From Pseudomonas chlororaphis subsp. aurantiaca (lineage in GTDB: Bacteria; Pseudomonadota; Gammaproteobacteria; Pseudomonadales; Pseudomonadaceae), in contig NZ_CP059162.1 of assembly GCF_013466605.1 (NCBI RefSeq), positions 248,001 through 312,000 on the forward strand: DNA of 64,000 nucleotides, written 5' to 3'. Shown here one piece after another: positions 45,386 to 53,710 of this stretch. The notes under the pieces were generated by a model, which saw only the letters and a program-made list of their open reading frames with translations, ran no database searches and had not been told where the DNA came from. The first letter of the stretch is position 1. Every line of letters begins with the position of its first letter. A program made the position numbers and the translations under genes.

Positions 45386-46125
45386 CCTTGCTCCAGAGTC
45401 AGGTGGTTAAGCAGTGCTTCATTAAGGGCTTTCGGGGCATCCGGTCGGCGCACGAAGTGCGCGACCTTGTGGCGCAGCACGGCCTCCGGGAAAGCGTCGT
45501 ACAGGTCTGGGCGTTCCTCGCTCAGCCATTGCATCAGGTTGTCGATCAGGGTGGTCGGGTCTTTCTTGACCAACTGATCGAGCAAGGGTTGCGGCACTTC
45601 CCACCACGGCCATTGCTTGACCTTCGGCACCGGGCGTATGCCGGTTTCCAGGGTTTGGCCATTGATCCAGTAACGATTGAAGACCGGCAGTACCTCACCG
45701 GCAGCGGCACCAAGGCCTTCCAAAATCGGATAAATATGCCGCCCATCCCAAAACCGGAAAAACACCTCGGCGCCATCCGGCATCTTCACCTGGGTCAGGC
45801 TGCGCAGGTGTTCGAATACCACCGTCGGTTCGCAGTTGGAGACGGCGAGCCAGCCCCAGTCGTCGGCGTCGGTGGTGGCGATCCAGTCGAGGAAGGGGGA
45901 GGTCGGTTTGAGTTCGGCGAGGTAGGGCATGACCGGCTGCCAGTCGGCGTAGGGCGTGCCGCTCCAGAGGGCGGTCAGGCCGCTGGCGCCCTGGGTCTGG
46001 TAGAAGTCCTTGAGCGGGTTGGCGTCGCTGGCGTTGCTGATGACCAGGTACAGGCGTTCGTCGGCTTGCAGTGGCTGGCGGGCGAGCCAGGCCTGGGGTG
46101 TCAGGCGATCAGATGGCACAGGCAC
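45382..46125 (-). CDS. DUF4123 T6SS effector chaperone/adaptor
   Basis: 247 residues (ERLYLVISNASDANPLKDFY; DWIATTDADDWGWLAVSNCE; FFRFWDGRHIYPILEGL). The FR(F/Y)YD-like and W-rich pattern is that of DUF4123 (Tap-1/TEC) proteins, which load effectors on VgrG. It overlaps vgrG by 17 bases and rhs by four, exactly between tip protein and effector. A C-terminal helical extension (DNLMQWLSEERPDLYDAFPE) may contact the effector. Confidence 0.87.
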   Translation of the reverse strand: MPVPSDRLTPQAWLARQPLQADERLYLVISNASDANPLKDFYQTQGASGLTALWSGTPYADWQPVMPYLAELKPTSPFLDWIATTDADDWGWLAVSNCEPTVVFEHLRSLTQVKMPDGAEVFFRFWDGRHIYPILEGLGAAAGEVLPVFNRYWINGQTLETGIRPVPKVKQWPWWEVPQPLLDQLVKKDPTTLIDNLMQWLSEERPDLYDAFPEAVLRHKVAHFVRRPDAPKALNEALLNHLTLEQG

Positions 46126-48151
46126 CGTCCTTGCACTTTTCGCACTCTTCGCAGAAAGGCGCGTTGCGTTTGAGGGTGTTGATTTGCGCCGGGGTCAGCA
46201 GGGCGCCGGCCTTGTCGGCGTCGGCCTGCTTCAGCACGCCGGGCATCAGTGGCGCGGCGCCGGAGCCGCTGCCCGGGCCGCCACCGGAGTTGACCTTGAC
46301 CTGCGGGCCGCTGATGGTCACGCCGCCGGCGTCGAGCTTGATAAAGCTGCCGCCGCCCTTGAGGGTCAGCTCGCTACCGGCTTCCATCACCACCTTCACC
46401 CCGGCATTGAGGTGGATCTCCTGGCCGGCCTCGATGAACTGCCCGGTGCCGATCTTGATGTGCTGGTTGGCCCCGACGGTGAGGTGGTCGCTGGCGCGGG
46501 CTTCGACCTTGCGGTCGGCGTGCACGGTGTGGTGTTCCTCGGCCTTGAACTCGCTGTAGCTGTTGGCCTCGACCGTGTCGTGGCGTTCGTTGCCGACGCG
46601 GATCTTCTGGTCGTGTTCGACGTTCTCGTCCCAGTCGCGCTGGGCGTGCAGGAAGATCTGTTCCTGGCCCTTCTTGTCCTCGATGCGCAGCTCGTTGTAG
46701 CCGCCGCCACCCGGGGAACTGAGGGTCTTGAAGGTGCTGCGGGTCTTGTTCGCCGGCAACTCGTAGGGGACGACGTTTTCCTTGTGGTACAGGCAGCCGC
46801 TGATCAGCGGCTGGTCGGGGTCGCCCTCGAGGAAGGTCACCAGCACTTCCATGCCGATCCGCGGGATGGCGATGCCACCGTACTGGGCGCCGGCCCAGGC
46901 CGAGGACACGCGCAGCCAGCAACTGGTCTTGTCGTCCGACTGGCCTTCGCGGTCCCAGTGGAACTGCACCTTGACCCGGCCGTACTGGTCGCAGTGGATT
47001 TCTTCGCCCTTGGGCCCGGTGACCACCGCGCTCTGGCTGCCAAGGATGCGCGGTTTCGGGTGCAGCAGCGGCGGCCGGTTGGGCACGTCCCAGGGCGTGG
47101 CCTGGAAGCGGTTGCGGTAGCCCTGGTGGAAGTCGTCCTTCAAGGCTGTGGTGTCGCTGGTCACCGACTCTTCCAGCACCTGCGGCTGCTTGCCTTCGTG
47201 GACGATCTCGGTGAGCAGCCAGAGGTCGTTCCATTGCGCTTTCGGGTGCTCGCTCAGGGCCAGGAAATGCCCGCTGACCAGCAGTGGCTGGTCGCTTTTG
47301 CCCTCGGCCAGCCGGTAGTCGCTGCGGTGGCGTTCCAGGGCGCGCTTGGCCAGGTGCTTGCCGCGTTCGCGGTCGACGAAACGGCCGGGGTAATCGTAAT
47401 CCTCGAGGTCCGGCTTGAACTCGCTCTTGGCGTCGCTCTCCAGGGTCAGGCGCGGTTTCTCGAAGTCGTAGTCGCGGCGCGTGGTGCGGCTGGTGCGGGC
47501 TTCCAGGCGCAGGTCGAAGCGCTTGATCACCGGGTCGTTGGCGACCATGCCGGAGTCTTGCTGATAGGCCACTGGCGCCAGTTTCGGGAACACCGTCTGG
47601 TCATCGCCGAAGACGATCTTGTGGCTGTCGGCGCTGTGCTGGAAGTGGTAGTGGATACCTTCTTCCTCGCACAGGCGCTGGATGAAATGCAGGTCCGATT
47701 CGTCGTACTGCACGCAGTAGTTGCGCTCGGGATAGATCGAACCCAGCTGGAACTGGTAGGCATTGCTTTGGATGCCATGTTCTTCGAGGACCTGGCCGAT
47801 GATTTTCGGCACCGTGAGGTTCTGGAAGATGCGTTGGTTGATGCGGTGCGCGAGGTAGGCCAGGTGCGGGCGCACGGTCACCGAGTAGCGGGTCAGGCGC
47901 TTGCCGGAATCGCCCTGGGCGACGCGGTAGATCTGCCCATGGATGCCGGTGCCATTCTGCGCCAACTGCAGGAAGGCCGGTTTGTGCAGCAGGCTTTCCA
48001 GGTCCAGGGTGGCCTGGGCGCTGACCAGCTCGACCTCGAAGGCAAAGGGCTGGCTGATGGCTTCCCGTCCGGTGAAGGACAGGACCTGGAGGTCGTTCGA
48101 AAGCCCCTCGATGGTCAGGCTGAAGTGAGTCTGATTGGCCGGCGCGAACAT
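46109..48151 (-). CDS. vgrG: T6SS spike protein VgrG
   Basis: 680 residues. gp27-like N-terminus (LSFTGREAISQPFAFEVELV), gp5-like OB region (VKVQFHWDREGQSDDKTSCW), AGAQYGGIAIPRIGMEV, then the DUF2345 beta-helix (QEQIFLHAQRDWDENVEHDQ; GGSFIKLDAGGVTISGPQVK). The C-terminus is cysteine-rich (FCEECEKCKDGACAI). No extra enzymatic domain is fused. It forms the puncturing tip that carries the Rhs effector. A fragment of a second vgrG is at 27949. Confidence 0.95.
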   Translation of the reverse strand: MFAPANQTHFSLTIEGLSNDLQVLSFTGREAISQPFAFEVELVSAQATLDLESLLHKPAFLQLAQNGTGIHGQIYRVAQGDSGKRLTRYSVTVRPHLAYLAHRINQRIFQNLTVPKIIGQVLEEHGIQSNAYQFQLGSIYPERNYCVQYDESDLHFIQRLCEEEGIHYHFQHSADSHKIVFGDDQTVFPKLAPVAYQQDSGMVANDPVIKRFDLRLEARTSRTTRRDYDFEKPRLTLESDAKSEFKPDLEDYDYPGRFVDRERGKHLAKRALERHRSDYRLAEGKSDQPLLVSGHFLALSEHPKAQWNDLWLLTEIVHEGKQPQVLEESVTSDTTALKDDFHQGYRNRFQATPWDVPNRPPLLHPKPRILGSQSAVVTGPKGEEIHCDQYGRVKVQFHWDREGQSDDKTSCWLRVSSAWAGAQYGGIAIPRIGMEVLVTFLEGDPDQPLISGCLYHKENVVPYELPANKTRSTFKTLSSPGGGGYNELRIEDKKGQEQIFLHAQRDWDENVEHDQKIRVGNERHDTVEANSYSEFKAEEHHTVHADRKVEARASDHLTVGANQHIKIGTGQFIEAGQEIHLNAGVKVVMEAGSELTLKGGGSFIKLDAGGVTISGPQVKVNSGGGPGSGSGAAPLMPGVLKQADADKAGALLTPAQINTLKRNAPFCEECEKCKDGACAI

Positions 48152-48236
48152 CCCTTGTTCCTCGTGCAGTACTGCCGCGTGGGTCGAGCCCGGGGCCGGG
48201 CGCCGACGAACGCAAGAAATCCCTTATGGCGTAAAC

Positions 48237-48265
48237 AACATCGACCAGCAGAGCTGGCCGATGTT
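48237..48265 (-). terminator. Hairpin between hcp and vgrG
   Basis: On the minus strand AACATCGGCCAGC-TCT-GCTGGTCGATGTT is followed by GTTT. It probably ends most hcp transcripts, giving more Hcp than VgrG. Confidence 0.6.
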
Positions 48266-48285
48266 GGTGTAACGGTCGGCCGGAC

Positions 48286-48804
48286 TTAGCCCGCGACCGG
48301 GGAACGCCAGTCGTCGGAACCGGAAGTCCCGGAGACTTCGTGGGTCCAGGTGATTTTGCGGTAGGTGAAGTGCACGTCTTCCAGGTGGGTGAAGTGCGAG
48401 TTCGATGGGTCCTGGCAGTTGTGCATGTAGTCTTTGATGTCGACGATGATCGCGTCTTCCAGGGTGGTGGTGTAGTAGTGCTCCTGGGTGCCGGCAGCGG
48501 AGGTGCGGTACCACTGGATTTCGATCTTGGTCAGACGCTCACCGGAAGTCAGGGCAGCCAGCAGCAGTGGCGAAGCCTTGTCGAATACCTTGGTGATGAC
48601 CACTGGTTTGTGAACGCGCTGGCCGGTTGGCTGGCCGGACTGCGGGTCACGCGGGATGATCACTTCGTGCTGGAAGCCCTGAACCATGACCTGGTCTTCG
48701 TGGCCTTCCTGGTAGGTGTTGCCAACGGAGTCAGCGGTGAAGGCACCGGCGGTGATCAGGCCTTGTTTGGTGCCGGTGATGGACATATACGCTGGTGTAG
48801 CCAT
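48286..48804 (-). CDS. hcp: T6SS tube protein Hcp
   Basis: 172 residues from MATPAYMSITGTKQGLITAG (48804), with AGGAG just upstream; a longer frame to 48879 is rejected. Family markers HEVIIPRDPQSGQPTGQRVHK, FDKASPLLLAALTSGE and the end YRKITWTHEVSGTSGSDDW. Hcp hexamers stack into the tube ejected with VgrG. It is the first gene of the island's minus-strand operon; no core T6SS genes are in the window, so this is an auxiliary cluster. Confidence 0.95.
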   Translation of the reverse strand: MATPAYMSITGTKQGLITAGAFTADSVGNTYQEGHEDQVMVQGFQHEVIIPRDPQSGQPTGQRVHKPVVITKVFDKASPLLLAALTSGERLTKIEIQWYRTSAAGTQEHYYTTTLEDAIIVDIKDYMHNCQDPSNSHFTHLEDVHFTYRKITWTHEVSGTSGSDDWRSPVAG

Positions 48805-48874
48805 GGATGCTCTCCTTGCTAAAAAATAAAGGTGCCCGGTGGGACGAATCGCCCGGTTGGGTGCCGAGGTAGAT

Positions 48875-48890
48875 ATCAAGGAGCGTGCCA
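48875..48890 (-). promoter_or_regulatory. Candidate sigma54 promoter of hcp
   Basis: The minus strand reads TGGCACGCTCCTTGAT, one mismatch from TGGCAC-N5-TTGC(A/T), about 70 bases before the hcp start. Auxiliary hcp genes in Pseudomonas are known to be RpoN-dependent. Confidence 0.45.
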
Positions 48891-48973
48891 GGAGCGGGAA
48901 GCACCTTATGGATCAAGGGCTTCAGGTGATTTTGGAGATCGGTGAAAGTATTTCCCGGGCGAAAGCCGCTGAA

Positions 48974-49098
48974 AGTGCGCAACTTCTTGCGCAGTGCTGT
49001 GCAAGAAGTTGCGCACTCGGCTATGAGCTATGTTCTATCAGGCTTTTGAGTATCTACTCACAGAGTTATCCACAGCCAGGTGCGCAAGAAGTTGCGCA
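48974..49098. repeat. Three related palindromes upstream of hcp
   Basis: TGCGCAACTTCTTGCGCA (48976-48993) begins a 17-bp perfect inverted repeat with 49001-49017, and TGCGCAAGAAGTTGCGCA recurs at 49081-49098. Each 18-mer is itself a 7-bp palindrome around a 4-base centre. The rest of 48805-49116 holds no gene. It may be an operator array for hcp or the transcript end of the MFS gene. Confidence 0.6.
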
Positions 49099-49116
49099 TG
49101 ATGGCCATGGGCCTTG

Positions 49117-50346
49117 TCAGGTGGAGGTCGAGGTGCTTCCCGTGGGTATCGGTTGCGGCGCCACGTTTGTCGACTGCGACTCGCGGTAGCTGGAGGGGCT
49201 GAATACCCGGGTCAGCACCAGCATGCCCAGCACGGTCAGGATCAGTACCCACCAGGCGCTGATGAAGCTGCCGGTGAGTTCCCGCAGCCAGCCGGTCAGC
49301 CACGGCGACACAGCGTTGATCAGGAACCCCACCCCTTGCACGAAGGCCGCCAGTTGCCCGGCTTCCCGGGGATCGCGACGGTGGTCGAGGGTGAGGATCA
49401 GGCTCAGGGCGAAGCAGGCGCCGAGGCCGAAGCCGATCAACGCCACCCACAGCTGCGGGGCCTGCAGCGGCCACAACACCAGGCCGCCGAAACCCAGGGC
49501 CTGGGCGCTCAGGCTGATGGCGAGCAGTGGCCGGCGGTCGCTCTGGCGCTGCGCCAGGGCGGGCATCAACAGCGCGGCGATGACCTGGAAGATGGTCATG
49601 AACGCCAGCAGCGAGCCGCTCTGGGTCGCGCTCCAGCCCAACTGCAGGTAATAGGCCGGCAGCCAGGCGACCATGCTCATGTAGCCGCAGTTGATCAGGC
49701 CGAAATACAGCGCCAGCAACCAGGCCCGACGGTTGCGCCACAGGTTGATGGAGGGCGCGTTGAGGCGCTGCCCCGGCCCGGCGAAAGGCAGCAGCCACCA
49801 CAACAGCAGGGCCGCCAGCGCCGGTAGCAACCACACGCCCAGCCCGGCCTGCCAATGGGCGAAGTGCGTGGCGACATGCGGGCTGAGCAGCGCCGCGAGG
49901 CCGCCACCGCCCATCAGCGAAGCCGAATAAATGCCCATGGCCAAGGCCACCCGCTGCTGGAACTGGCGCTTGATCAGCGCCGGCACCAGCGCCTGGATCA
50001 AGGCCACGCCGGCACCGCCGAGCAGGGCGGTGGCGAGCAGCGCGCCGGCCTGGTCGCAGAGCAAGCGCGCCAGGCAGGCGCAGAGGATCATCAACAGGCC
50101 GAGGGCGACGCCGCGCCGTTCTCCTAGGCGAGCTTCCAGGCGCACCCCGAGCAACGCCACCAGGCCCATGCAGACCACCGGCAGGCTGGTGAGCCAGGCA
50201 CTGCTCTGGAAGCTCATGCCGGTGGCGCCACGAATCTCCATCAGCAGCGGGCTGATGGAGCTGATGATCGGTCGCAGGTTGAGCCCCAGGGCGATCAGCA
50301 GGGCCCAGCCGCCGAGGCGACGCAGGCGCGACTCAGCGAGCGGCAT
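49117..50346 (-). CDS. MFS permease, CynX/NimT type
   Basis: 409 residues with 12 hydrophobic segments. The opening WALLIALGLNLRPIISSISPLL and LLGVRLEARLGERRGVALG are typical of the cyanate/nitroimidazole permease subfamily. It overlaps the deaminase gene by 14 bases, so both are translated together; the permease may import the deaminase's substrate, such as a purine or related base. Substrate not determinable. Confidence 0.82.
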   Translation of the reverse strand: MPLAESRLRRLGGWALLIALGLNLRPIISSISPLLMEIRGATGMSFQSSAWLTSLPVVCMGLVALLGVRLEARLGERRGVALGLLMILCACLARLLCDQAGALLATALLGGAGVALIQALVPALIKRQFQQRVALAMGIYSASLMGGGGLAALLSPHVATHFAHWQAGLGVWLLPALAALLLWWLLPFAGPGQRLNAPSINLWRNRRAWLLALYFGLINCGYMSMVAWLPAYYLQLGWSATQSGSLLAFMTIFQVIAALLMPALAQRQSDRRPLLAISLSAQALGFGGLVLWPLQAPQLWVALIGFGLGACFALSLILTLDHRRDPREAGQLAAFVQGVGFLINAVSPWLTGWLRELTGSFISAWWVLILTVLGMLVLTRVFSPSSYRESQSTNVAPQPIPTGSTSTST

Positions 50347-50812
50347 GGCGGGCCTGCCAGTCGCGGTAGATCGCGTTCATCGCCGCTTGTGGCAGGTGCT
50401 GCACCGGCAAGCGCTGGTCCGCCAGGGGCTGGGCCAGTTGTTCATAGATCGCCGCCGTGGACAGGCCGAAGGGCGCGGCGCTGGCGTTGTCCGCGGCGAA
50501 CACCGCGCGCGCCACACCGCACAGGTACATGGCGCTCAAACACATGGGGCAGGGCTGGCCGCTGGCATAGATCACGCAGCCGTCCAGGCGCGGGCCGAGC
50601 CGCTGGCTGGCGACCCGGATGGCCAACAGTTCGGCGTGGGCGGTGGGGTCCTGGCTCAGGTGGATCTGGTTGACCGTCTCGGCCAGCACCTGGCCGTCGC
50701 GCACCAGCACCGCGCCAAACGGCCGGCCGCCGGCCGCGACGTTTTGCCGGGCCAGTTCGACGGCGCGTTGCAGGTAATCCTGGTCGTCTTTCATGGAGGC
50801 TCCTTGTGGCAC
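50333..50812 (-). CDS. Nucleoside/guanine deaminase family enzyme
   Basis: 159 residues. The zinc site is complete: HAELLAIRVA (His and the proton-shuttling Glu) and ASGQPCPMCLSAMYLCGV (PC-x-x-C). The C-terminal YRDWQARHAAR and the length fit the GuaD/TadA-like cytidine-deaminase fold. It likely deaminates guanine or a related base in the cytoplasm; tRNA adenosine deaminase is less likely given the operon with a permease. GGAG precedes the ATG. Confidence 0.82.
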   Translation of the reverse strand: MPQGASMKDDQDYLQRAVELARQNVAAGGRPFGAVLVRDGQVLAETVNQIHLSQDPTAHAELLAIRVASQRLGPRLDGCVIYASGQPCPMCLSAMYLCGVARAVFAADNASAAPFGLSTAAIYEQLAQPLADQRLPVQHLPQAAMNAIYRDWQARHAAR

Positions 50813-50815
50813 AAG

Positions 50816-51475
50816 TCAGGACGCGCCAGCGTCCCGCAGCAGTTTGGCGATGGCGGTCTGGCCGCGTTTTTCCGCCTGTTGCAGAGGGCTCAGGCCAGCG
50901 TTGTCCGGCAGGTTCAGGTCGGCGCCGGCGGCGATCAGCTGGGCGACAATCTGTTGGTGTGCCAGGCCGCCATCGGCCAGCACTATGGCTTCCATCAGGC
51001 AGGTCCAGCCCAGGCGATTGACGTGGTCGAGGTCGACGCCGGCCTCGATCAGCAGGCGCACGGTGTCGACATGCCCACGCTCGCAGGCCGGGATCAGCGC
51101 GGTGCCGCCGTAGCGGTTGGTGCTTTTCAGGTCGGCGCCGTGGGCCAGGGTCAGTTGCAGGATCGCATTGTGTCCGCTGGCGCCGGCCAGCAGGTAAGGG
51201 CTGTCGTGGATCAGGTTCTTCTGGTTGACGTCGGCGCCGGCCTCGATCAGCGCCCGAGCGATCTCGACCTGGTTGGCGGCGGTGGCCAGCAGCAACGGGC
51301 TGCTGCCATCCAGGCCGCGCACATTGACGTCCGCGCCTTGCCGGAGCAGCGCCTGGACCTTGGGCAACTGCCCGTCGCGGACCGCTTCGAGCAGCTGGTT
51401 ATCCTTTGCCATCACCACCCCCACCACGAACAGACAGAGCGCCAGGACAGCGTATTTGCAAGACAGGTAACGCAT
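50816..51475 (-). CDS. Periplasmic ankyrin-repeat protein
   Basis: 219 residues. Signal peptide (YAVLALCLFVVGVVMAKD), then about five ankyrin repeats (LLRQGADVNVRGLDGSSPLL; LIEAGADVNQKNLIHDSPYL; LIEAGVDLDHVNRLGWTCLM; LIAAGADLNLPDNAGLSPLQ). Such exported ankyrin proteins, like P. aeruginosa AnkB, act by protein binding; the partner here is unknown. It ends four bases before the deaminase start and is probably in the same operon. Confidence 0.85.
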   Translation of the reverse strand: MRYLSCKYAVLALCLFVVGVVMAKDNQLLEAVRDGQLPKVQALLRQGADVNVRGLDGSSPLLLATAANQVEIARALIEAGADVNQKNLIHDSPYLLAGASGHNAILQLTLAHGADLKSTNRYGGTALIPACERGHVDTVRLLIEAGVDLDHVNRLGWTCLMEAIVLADGGLAHQQIVAQLIAAGADLNLPDNAGLSPLQQAEKRGQTAIAKLLRDAGAS

Positions 51476-51584
51476 GGCATCAGGCTCCCTGTGCAGTCAA
51501 TGAACGCCGAGTATGGTCAGGCCCTGATGTATTCTGAAATTAAATATAACCATGCCAATCAGTGGCATTCAGAATGGTGCTGCC

Positions 51585-52442
51585 ATGTTCGATCCTGTGC
51601 TGCTGCGCAGCTTTGTCGCTGTCGTTGACTGCGCCAACTTCACCCGCGCCGCCGAGCGCCTGCACCTCACCCAGTCCACCGTCAGCCAGCAGGTGCGGCG
51701 GCTGGAGGAGAGCCTGGACTGCCAGTTGCTCGATCGCGACCAGCGTCGGGTGGTGGCCACCGCCGAGGGCGAGCGTCTGCTGGGCTATGCGCGGCGCATC
51801 CTGGCCCTCAACGAAGAGGCCAGCGATGTCTTGCTGCACCAGCAGAGCGAAGGTGTGCTGCGCCTCGGGGTGCCGGAAGACTTCGCCGCCGAGCGGTTGA
51901 TGCCGTTGTTGTCGCGCTTCGGCCAGGACCATCCCGGCGTGCGCCTGGAGGTCACCAGCGGGCTGGGCCCGGAATTGACCCGGTTCTATCGACGCGGCGA
52001 ATTCGACCTGTTGCTGGTCAAGCAGATGGGCGCCAGCGACGACTGCCTGGCGTCCTGGCCGGAACCCCTGTGCTGGGTCGACAGCCGCGCCACCCCAGCC
52101 TTTGGCCGCGATCCATTGCCGCTGGTGGCCTTCCCGGTGGGTGGGCTGTATCGCCATGAAATGCTCCACCATCTCGAAGTCGGTGGCTGGCGCTGGCGCA
52201 TCGGTTACTCCAGCGCCAGCCTGGCCAGCGTTTGCTCGGCGGTGGCCGCAGGCTTGGGCATCAGCCTGCTGCCGGTGCGGGTGGTGACCGCCGGGCACCG
52301 CGTGCTCGATGGCGCAAGCGGCTTGCCGGACATCCAGGGCGTGCGCCTGGCGCTGTACGGCCGCAGCGGCTTGAGCCGCGCTGGCAAGGCCCTGGAGAAC
52401 CAGTTGCTGGCGCTGTGCGAGAGCCAGGCACTGAAGGTCTGA
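51585..52442 (+). CDS. LysR-family regulator
   Basis: 285 residues from MFDPVLLRSFVAVVDCANFT (51585); an in-frame ATG at 51552 is the alternative. HTH AAERLHLTQSTVSQQVRRLE; effector domain LRLGVPEDFAAERLMPLLSRF. Divergent from the ankyrin-deaminase-permease genes, which it probably regulates. It differs from the two sulfur-block LysR proteins. Confidence 0.85.
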   Translation: MFDPVLLRSFVAVVDCANFTRAAERLHLTQSTVSQQVRRLEESLDCQLLDRDQRRVVATAEGERLLGYARRILALNEEASDVLLHQQSEGVLRLGVPEDFAAERLMPLLSRFGQDHPGVRLEVTSGLGPELTRFYRRGEFDLLLVKQMGASDDCLASWPEPLCWVDSRATPAFGRDPLPLVAFPVGGLYRHEMLHHLEVGGWRWRIGYSSASLASVCSAVAAGLGISLLPVRVVTAGHRVLDGASGLPDIQGVRLALYGRSGLSRAGKALENQLLALCESQALKV

Positions 52443-52571
52443 ACAACCCTGTCCAGGGTTCGCTTGAGCAGGCGCGCGTTACCGGGGGCGCCTGATCCCG
52501 TGATCGACGTTCGGTCGGTCCCTTTTATTTCGCCACTGCTGTCGCTTCACCCCGCTTTTGCCGTGGCGATG

Positions 52572-52599
52572 CAATGCCCTTGGCGAATATTTTCAATGC
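52572..52599 (+). promoter_or_regulatory. 28-bp sulfur-block element upstream of tonB
   Basis: CAATGC, then TTGGCGAATATTTTC, then AATGC: the same length as, and about 24 of 28 identities with, 13885-13912 near atsR. An AT-rich patch (TTTAAATATGCAATTTTGAT, 52670-52689) follows. No gene is seen in 52443-52819. Confidence 0.5.
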
Positions 52600-52819
52600 T
52601 CGCAAAGCATGGCTTTTTGACTCCTTCCCTGCAGCCCTTGATCCGCGCGGCCTGGCGCGAAATGGCGACTTTAAATATGCAATTTTGATCTATCCATAAC
52701 TTTAAAGATTACTTTCGGAGATAAGTGTCTGGCGCCAATCATTCAGCCCTCGACGCTGCTCCGGGGGAGTTCGCAGGTGCGGGTCGGGTTATTCGCAAAA
52801 GACTGTAGGGAGTTAATCA

Positions 52820-53647
52820 ATGGGCAATGTCCAGATCGCCGCCAGTGCACATGAGGTGCTGTGGCGCCAGGCGCCGAGCGGCGATTTGGTCGACCTCGGC
52901 CGGCCGCATCGCTTGCCGTTGGGCCAGTTGCGTCTGCAGAAGGCACCCAAGGCCGGGCTGCGGCGGCGCGAGGCGATTGCGCTCGGGGTGATTGCCCTGC
53001 TGTTGCACGGTGCGGTGATCTACTGGATCAGCCAGAAGCCGACCCCGGTATTGCCGATCGTGCCGCCGGAAATTCCACCGATGACCATCGAGTTTTCCCG
53101 GCCGGCGCCGCCGGTGGTCGAACCGACGCCACCGCAACCGGTACAGCCGGTGGTGGAGCCACCGCCGCCGGTGGAGGACGAACTGGCGGTCAAGCCGCCA
53201 CCGCCCAAGCCGATTTCCAAACCCAAACTGCAGACCAAGCCGAAACCGCTCCCCAAGCCTGAGCCCAAGCCGGCGCCGAAACCGGTCCAGCAACAACCCG
53301 TGCCGCCACAACCGGCCGCGCCTGTCGCCGCTCCGGCACCGCCCGCGCCACCGGCCCCGGCGCCCGTGACCCCGGCTTCGGCGAATGCCGCGTACCTGAA
53401 GAACCCGGCGCCGGAATATCCGTCGCTGGCCCAGCGTCGCGGTTGGGAAGGCACGGTATTGCTGCGGGTGCATGTACTGGCCAGCGGCAAGCCCGGCGAG
53501 ATCCAGATTCAGAAAAGCAGCGGTCGCCAGCAACTCGACGACGCGGCGTTATCGGCAGTCAAGCGCTGGAGCTTCGTGCCGGCCAAGCAGGGTGATGTCG
53601 CCCAGGACGGCTGGGTCAGCGTGCCCATCGATTTCAAGATTCATTGA
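52820..53647 (+). CDS. tonB: TonB energy-transducing protein
   Basis: 275 residues. Cytoplasmic start of about 50 residues, one membrane span (AIALGVIALLLHGAVIYWIS), a long Pro/Lys/Glu spacer (VVEPPPPVEDELAVKPPPPK, PKPEPKPAPKPV) and a C-terminal TonB domain (NPAPEYPSLAQRRGWEGTVL, FVPAKQGD). It carries proton-motive energy to outer-membrane receptors. The cytoplasmic extension before the span is typical of Pseudomonas TonB. It leads a tonB-exbB-exbD operon. Confidence 0.93.
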   Translation: MGNVQIAASAHEVLWRQAPSGDLVDLGRPHRLPLGQLRLQKAPKAGLRRREAIALGVIALLLHGAVIYWISQKPTPVLPIVPPEIPPMTIEFSRPAPPVVEPTPPQPVQPVVEPPPPVEDELAVKPPPPKPISKPKLQTKPKPLPKPEPKPAPKPVQQQPVPPQPAAPVAAPAPPAPPAPAPVTPASANAAYLKNPAPEYPSLAQRRGWEGTVLLRVHVLASGKPGEIQIQKSSGRQQLDDAALSAVKRWSFVPAKQGDVAQDGWVSVPIDFKIH

Positions 53648-53710
53648 GCCTGCGCCAGGCGCTATCGCGAGCACGCTCGCTCTTACAAGGGTTATACCGA
53701 GGGACACATC

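Noticed and set aside
46010..48289. 759-codon plus-strand frame opposite vgrG
   Set aside because: Shadow of the GC-rich VgrG coding strand. The VgrG reading has full family motifs.
22823..48804. CRISPR array, tRNA, integrase or insertion sequence around the toxin island
   Set aside because: Repeats there are few, long and irregular with no spacer periodicity. No tRNA cloverleaf, integrase or transposase gene was seen, so no mobile-element class is assigned.
49066..49074. TTATCCACA, a perfect DnaA-box sequence
   Set aside because: A single box with no cluster, AT-rich unwinding region or replication genes; chance is likely.
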